From: Minisyncoccota bacterium
GTDB lineage: Bacteria; Patescibacteriota; Minisyncoccia; UBA6257; HR35
Assembly: GCA_028276075.1 (NCBI GenBank)
Contig: JAPYXA010000033.1
Coordinates: 1-5,631, forward strand
DNA length: 5,631 nucleotides
Direction of reading: 5' to 3'
Shown: positions 4,267-5,631 of the stretch, one piece after another
Position numbering within the stretch: position 1 is the stretch's first letter
Layout: each line of letters begins with the position of its first letter
Notes under the pieces: generated by a model
What the model was told of the DNA's origin: nothing
Databases searched by the model: none
What the model saw: the letters and a program-made list of their open reading frames with translations, nothing else
Made by a program: the position numbers and the translations under genes

Positions 4267-5631
4267 ATGCAAAAATCAAAAAGAGCTAAATTTTTGCTTT
4301 TTTTTCTATCTCTTGTTTTATTCTTCATATTTTTATCAAAAGATATAACTTTAGCACAAGGTCTACAATGTCCTTTAATTGATAGTTATTTAATATGGTC
4401 TGGTGATACAGGAAGTTGGCGTGGAGGTAATATACCTATTACTTCAAATAGAACTTACATTTTAACAACTAGTGGTATTTCTTATGTGGGAGGAGTTTTT
4501 AATGTTCCGGGAAACGTAAGTTCTTCAATAGGAACTTTTCAACAAGTATGCTTAGGGGGTGTTTGTAGAAGTGATTGGCCAACCGGTGGAGGTGGCGGTG
4601 GAGGAACTGGTATAAATTATTGGAAACTTTTAGGCCAAACTCTTTATCCTTCATCAACTGATTGGAATGTTGGTATAGGAACAACTAATCCTCAAGAGAA
4701 ACTTGATGTTGCTGGAAATATAAAATCTGTTGGAAATGTAATTGTTATGCCTCAAAATGCAACAAGCGAAGCTGGTTTTTATTACTATAATAAGATAAGT
4801 GGAACTAATTTTAAAATTTATGAAGACAGAGATGCTCCTGGTTGGTCAATTTTAAGATCAGATTCTGGGAAAATTGGCTTTGAAGTTATTCCAGATAGAA
4901 TTGGTTTATCTATTGTTAAAGTCCTCGGAGCCCCTGGTGAGATAGCATCCGCTACACCAAGAGCAAGCTTTACTGGAATTGGTATAAATACTACTTCTCC
5001 TAGATATTTTTTAGATATTGCTGGCACTTTTAGAGCTTTTGGAGGAATTATAGATAAGGAGTTTGAAGTTAAAGGTAAGTCATCTTTATCAACTACAACT
5101 ATTAAAAATTTATGCTTAGGTGGTGTTTGTAGATCAACATGGCCAAGTGGTGATGGTACAGGAACTGGTACAAATTATTGGAAACTTTTAGGCCAAACTC
5201 TTTCTCCTTCATCAACTGCTTGGAATGTTGGTATAGGAACAAATAACCCTAACTCTAAACTAACAGTTGCTTCAGGAACATTAACATTTGCTCAAATAGG
5301 AGCTGATGGTAGAAACTATTTTGAAGATTCAGAAAGAGCAGGAAGAGTAAGAATAGGAGGGGTTTATGGGGTTCCAGGAATATTTTCTCAGGAAGCAACT
5401 AAGGATCTTTATATAGGTGTTAATTCTTCAAGAAAAATATTTTTTGGTTCATCTCCAACATCTTCTGCTGATGCTTGGATTGAAGGTTCTACAGGAAATG
5501 CTTATTTTAAAGGAACAACAACTGTAGGTTCTTTATGTTTAGGTACTGTTTGTAGATCAACATGGCCAATTGGTGATGGTACAGGAACTGGTACAAATTA
5601 TTGGAAACTTTTAGGTCAAACTCTTTCTCCT
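4267..5631 (+). CDS. Large secreted repeat surface protein, 3' partial
   Basis: The frame stays open from the ATG at 4267 to the last base, giving 455 codons without a stop, so the C-terminus is missing. Residues 5-23 are basic then hydrophobic, and TLAQG at 28-32 marks a likely signal-peptidase site after Ala30. The head module CPLIDSYLIW (35-44) matches the head of the protein at 1981. Three repeat units start at C95, C283 and C424, each with CLG-x-VCRS-x-WP, a glycine-rich linker, NYWKLLGQTL and, where complete, PSST-x-WNVGIGT-x-NP and a KL-x-V end. Inserts of unlike sequence, roughly 150-282 and 337-423, separate them; the first contains a worn unit, GIGINTTSPRYFLDIAG at 237-253. Each unit has a C-x4-C pair, possibly disulfide-bonded outside the cell. 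VGIGT..P..KL.V strings are found before tail-fibre-type chaperone domains in other proteins, but no such end is visible here. A fibre or adhesin role is inference. Confidence 0.92.
   Translation, partial: MQKSKRAKFLLFFLSLVLFFIFLSKDITLAQGLQCPLIDSYLIWSGDTGSWRGGNIPITSNRTYILTTSGISYVGGVFNVPGNVSSSIGTFQQVCLGGVCRSDWPTGGGGGGGTGINYWKLLGQTLYPSSTDWNVGIGTTNPQEKLDVAGNIKSVGNVIVMPQNATSEAGFYYYNKISGTNFKIYEDRDAPGWSILRSDSGKIGFEVIPDRIGLSIVKVLGAPGEIASATPRASFTGIGINTTSPRYFLDIAGTFRAFGGIIDKEFEVKGKSSLSTTTIKNLCLGGVCRSTWPSGDGTGTGTNYWKLLGQTLSPSSTAWNVGIGTNNPNSKLTVASGTLTFAQIGADGRNYFEDSERAGRVRIGGVYGVPGIFSQEATKDLYIGVNSSRKIFFGSSPTSSADAWIEGSTGNAYFKGTTTVGSLCLGTVCRSTWPIGDGTGTGTNYWKLLGQTLSP
4549..4716 (+). repeat. Repeat unit 1 of the partial surface protein
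   Basis: It encodes residues C95-G150: CLGGVCRSDWP, a linker with seven Gly in a row, then NYWKLLGQTLYPSSTDWN and VGIGTTNPQEKLDVAG. The 60 bases from 4621 match those from 5179 in unit 2 at 58 positions, including silent sites. The linker is two codons longer than in unit 2. Confidence 0.9.
4975..5025 (+). repeat. Worn VGIGT-type half unit inside the first insert
   Basis: It encodes residues 237-253, GIGINTTSPRYFLDIAG, which lines up with the VGIGTTNPQEKLDVAG end of unit 1 but lacks the Cys hairpin and the YW part. It suggests that the insert itself contains a decayed or specialised copy of the repeat. Confidence 0.65.
5113..5277 (+). repeat. Repeat unit 2 of the partial surface protein
   Basis: It encodes residues from C283 to about G337: CLGGVCRSTWP, a shorter Gly/Thr linker (SGDGTGTGT), NYWKLLGQTLSPSSTAWN and VGIGTNNPNSKLTVASG. 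Its first 96 bases match unit 3 at 91 positions. Confidence 0.9.
5536..5631 (+). repeat. Repeat unit 3, cut by the window edge
   Basis: It encodes CLGTVCRSTWP, the same Gly/Thr linker, and NYWKLLGQTLSP up to the last base. It differs from 5113-5208 at five of 96 positions. The expected PSST.WNVGIGT part lies beyond the window. Confidence 0.9.

Noticed and set aside
4499..5027. Two minus-strand open frames opposite the last gene
   Set aside because: Both are shadows of the open + frame that has a signal peptide and repeat units; the His/Leu-rich and Pro/Ile-rich products have no support.
1981..5631. CRISPR array or tandem DNA repeat array
   Set aside because: The repeats are coding, widely and unevenly spaced, and conserved as protein modules; there are no short direct repeats with uniform spacers.
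1981..5631. Prophage tail-fibre genes
   Set aside because: VGIGT..P..KL.V units also occur in tail fibres, but each protein has an N-terminal export signal and no other phage gene is present.
235..5631. Recoded TGA (Gly) as in Gracilibacteria or Absconditabacteria
   Set aside because: No in-frame TGA occurs in any gene and all genes read through normally with the standard code.
1981..5631. Sortase-anchored wall proteins
   Set aside because: Neither complete protein has an LPxTG-like motif with a C-terminal hydrophobic tail; the end of the last gene is not visible.

Overview
This AT-rich window has every gene on the + strand: two housekeeping genes at the left, then three genes for secreted proteins, the last cut off by the window edge. 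The organism is most likely a bacterium of the Patescibacteria/CPR group (Parcubacteria-like). The reasons are the very AT-rich compact layout, the absence of Shine-Dalgarno sequences before any start, archease in a bacterial setting, and repeat-bearing secreted proteins with 'YW..L.PSST.WN(V/I)GIGT..P..KL.V' units of a kind I associate with that group. This placement is inference; no rRNA or other marker locus is present. The standard bacterial code fits: stops are TAA and TAG, and no TGA interrupts any frame.

Left part (1-1919). A 234-base non-coding leader carries a long imperfect inverted repeat (15-36 with 80-101) and a short palindrome (158-173). Next come serS (235-1491, seryl-tRNA synthetase) and, 11 bases on, an archease gene (1503-1919). 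They are probably co-transcribed. Both act in tRNA metabolism: charging tRNA-Ser, and assisting the RNA ligase RtcB, whose gene is not in the window.

Right part (1981-5631). A consensus-perfect sigma-70-type promoter (TTGACA, 18-base spacer, TATAAT) ends ten bases before the ATG of the next gene, so that mRNA should be leaderless or nearly so. It drives a 539-residue secreted or anchored repeat protein (1981-3600). After 23 bases comes a small 167-residue protein with a membrane anchor and an acidic exterior lacking any Lys, Arg or His (3624-4127). After a 139-base AT-only gap comes a second large repeat protein (4267 to the edge, 455 codons seen, no stop). The two large proteins share an N-terminal head module (QG..CP.IDSY..W..D.G) and alternating repeats of a two-cysteine hairpin and a YW...VGIGT segment, and differ in the rest.

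Together the right-hand genes look like a cell-surface cassette, possibly fibres or adhesins of an episymbiotic cell. That role is inference. The parts I could not assign to any family are the C-terminal half of the first large protein, the acidic small protein, and the inserts between repeats of the last protein. The window ends inside a repeat unit about 95% identical to the previous one, which could itself explain an assembly break.
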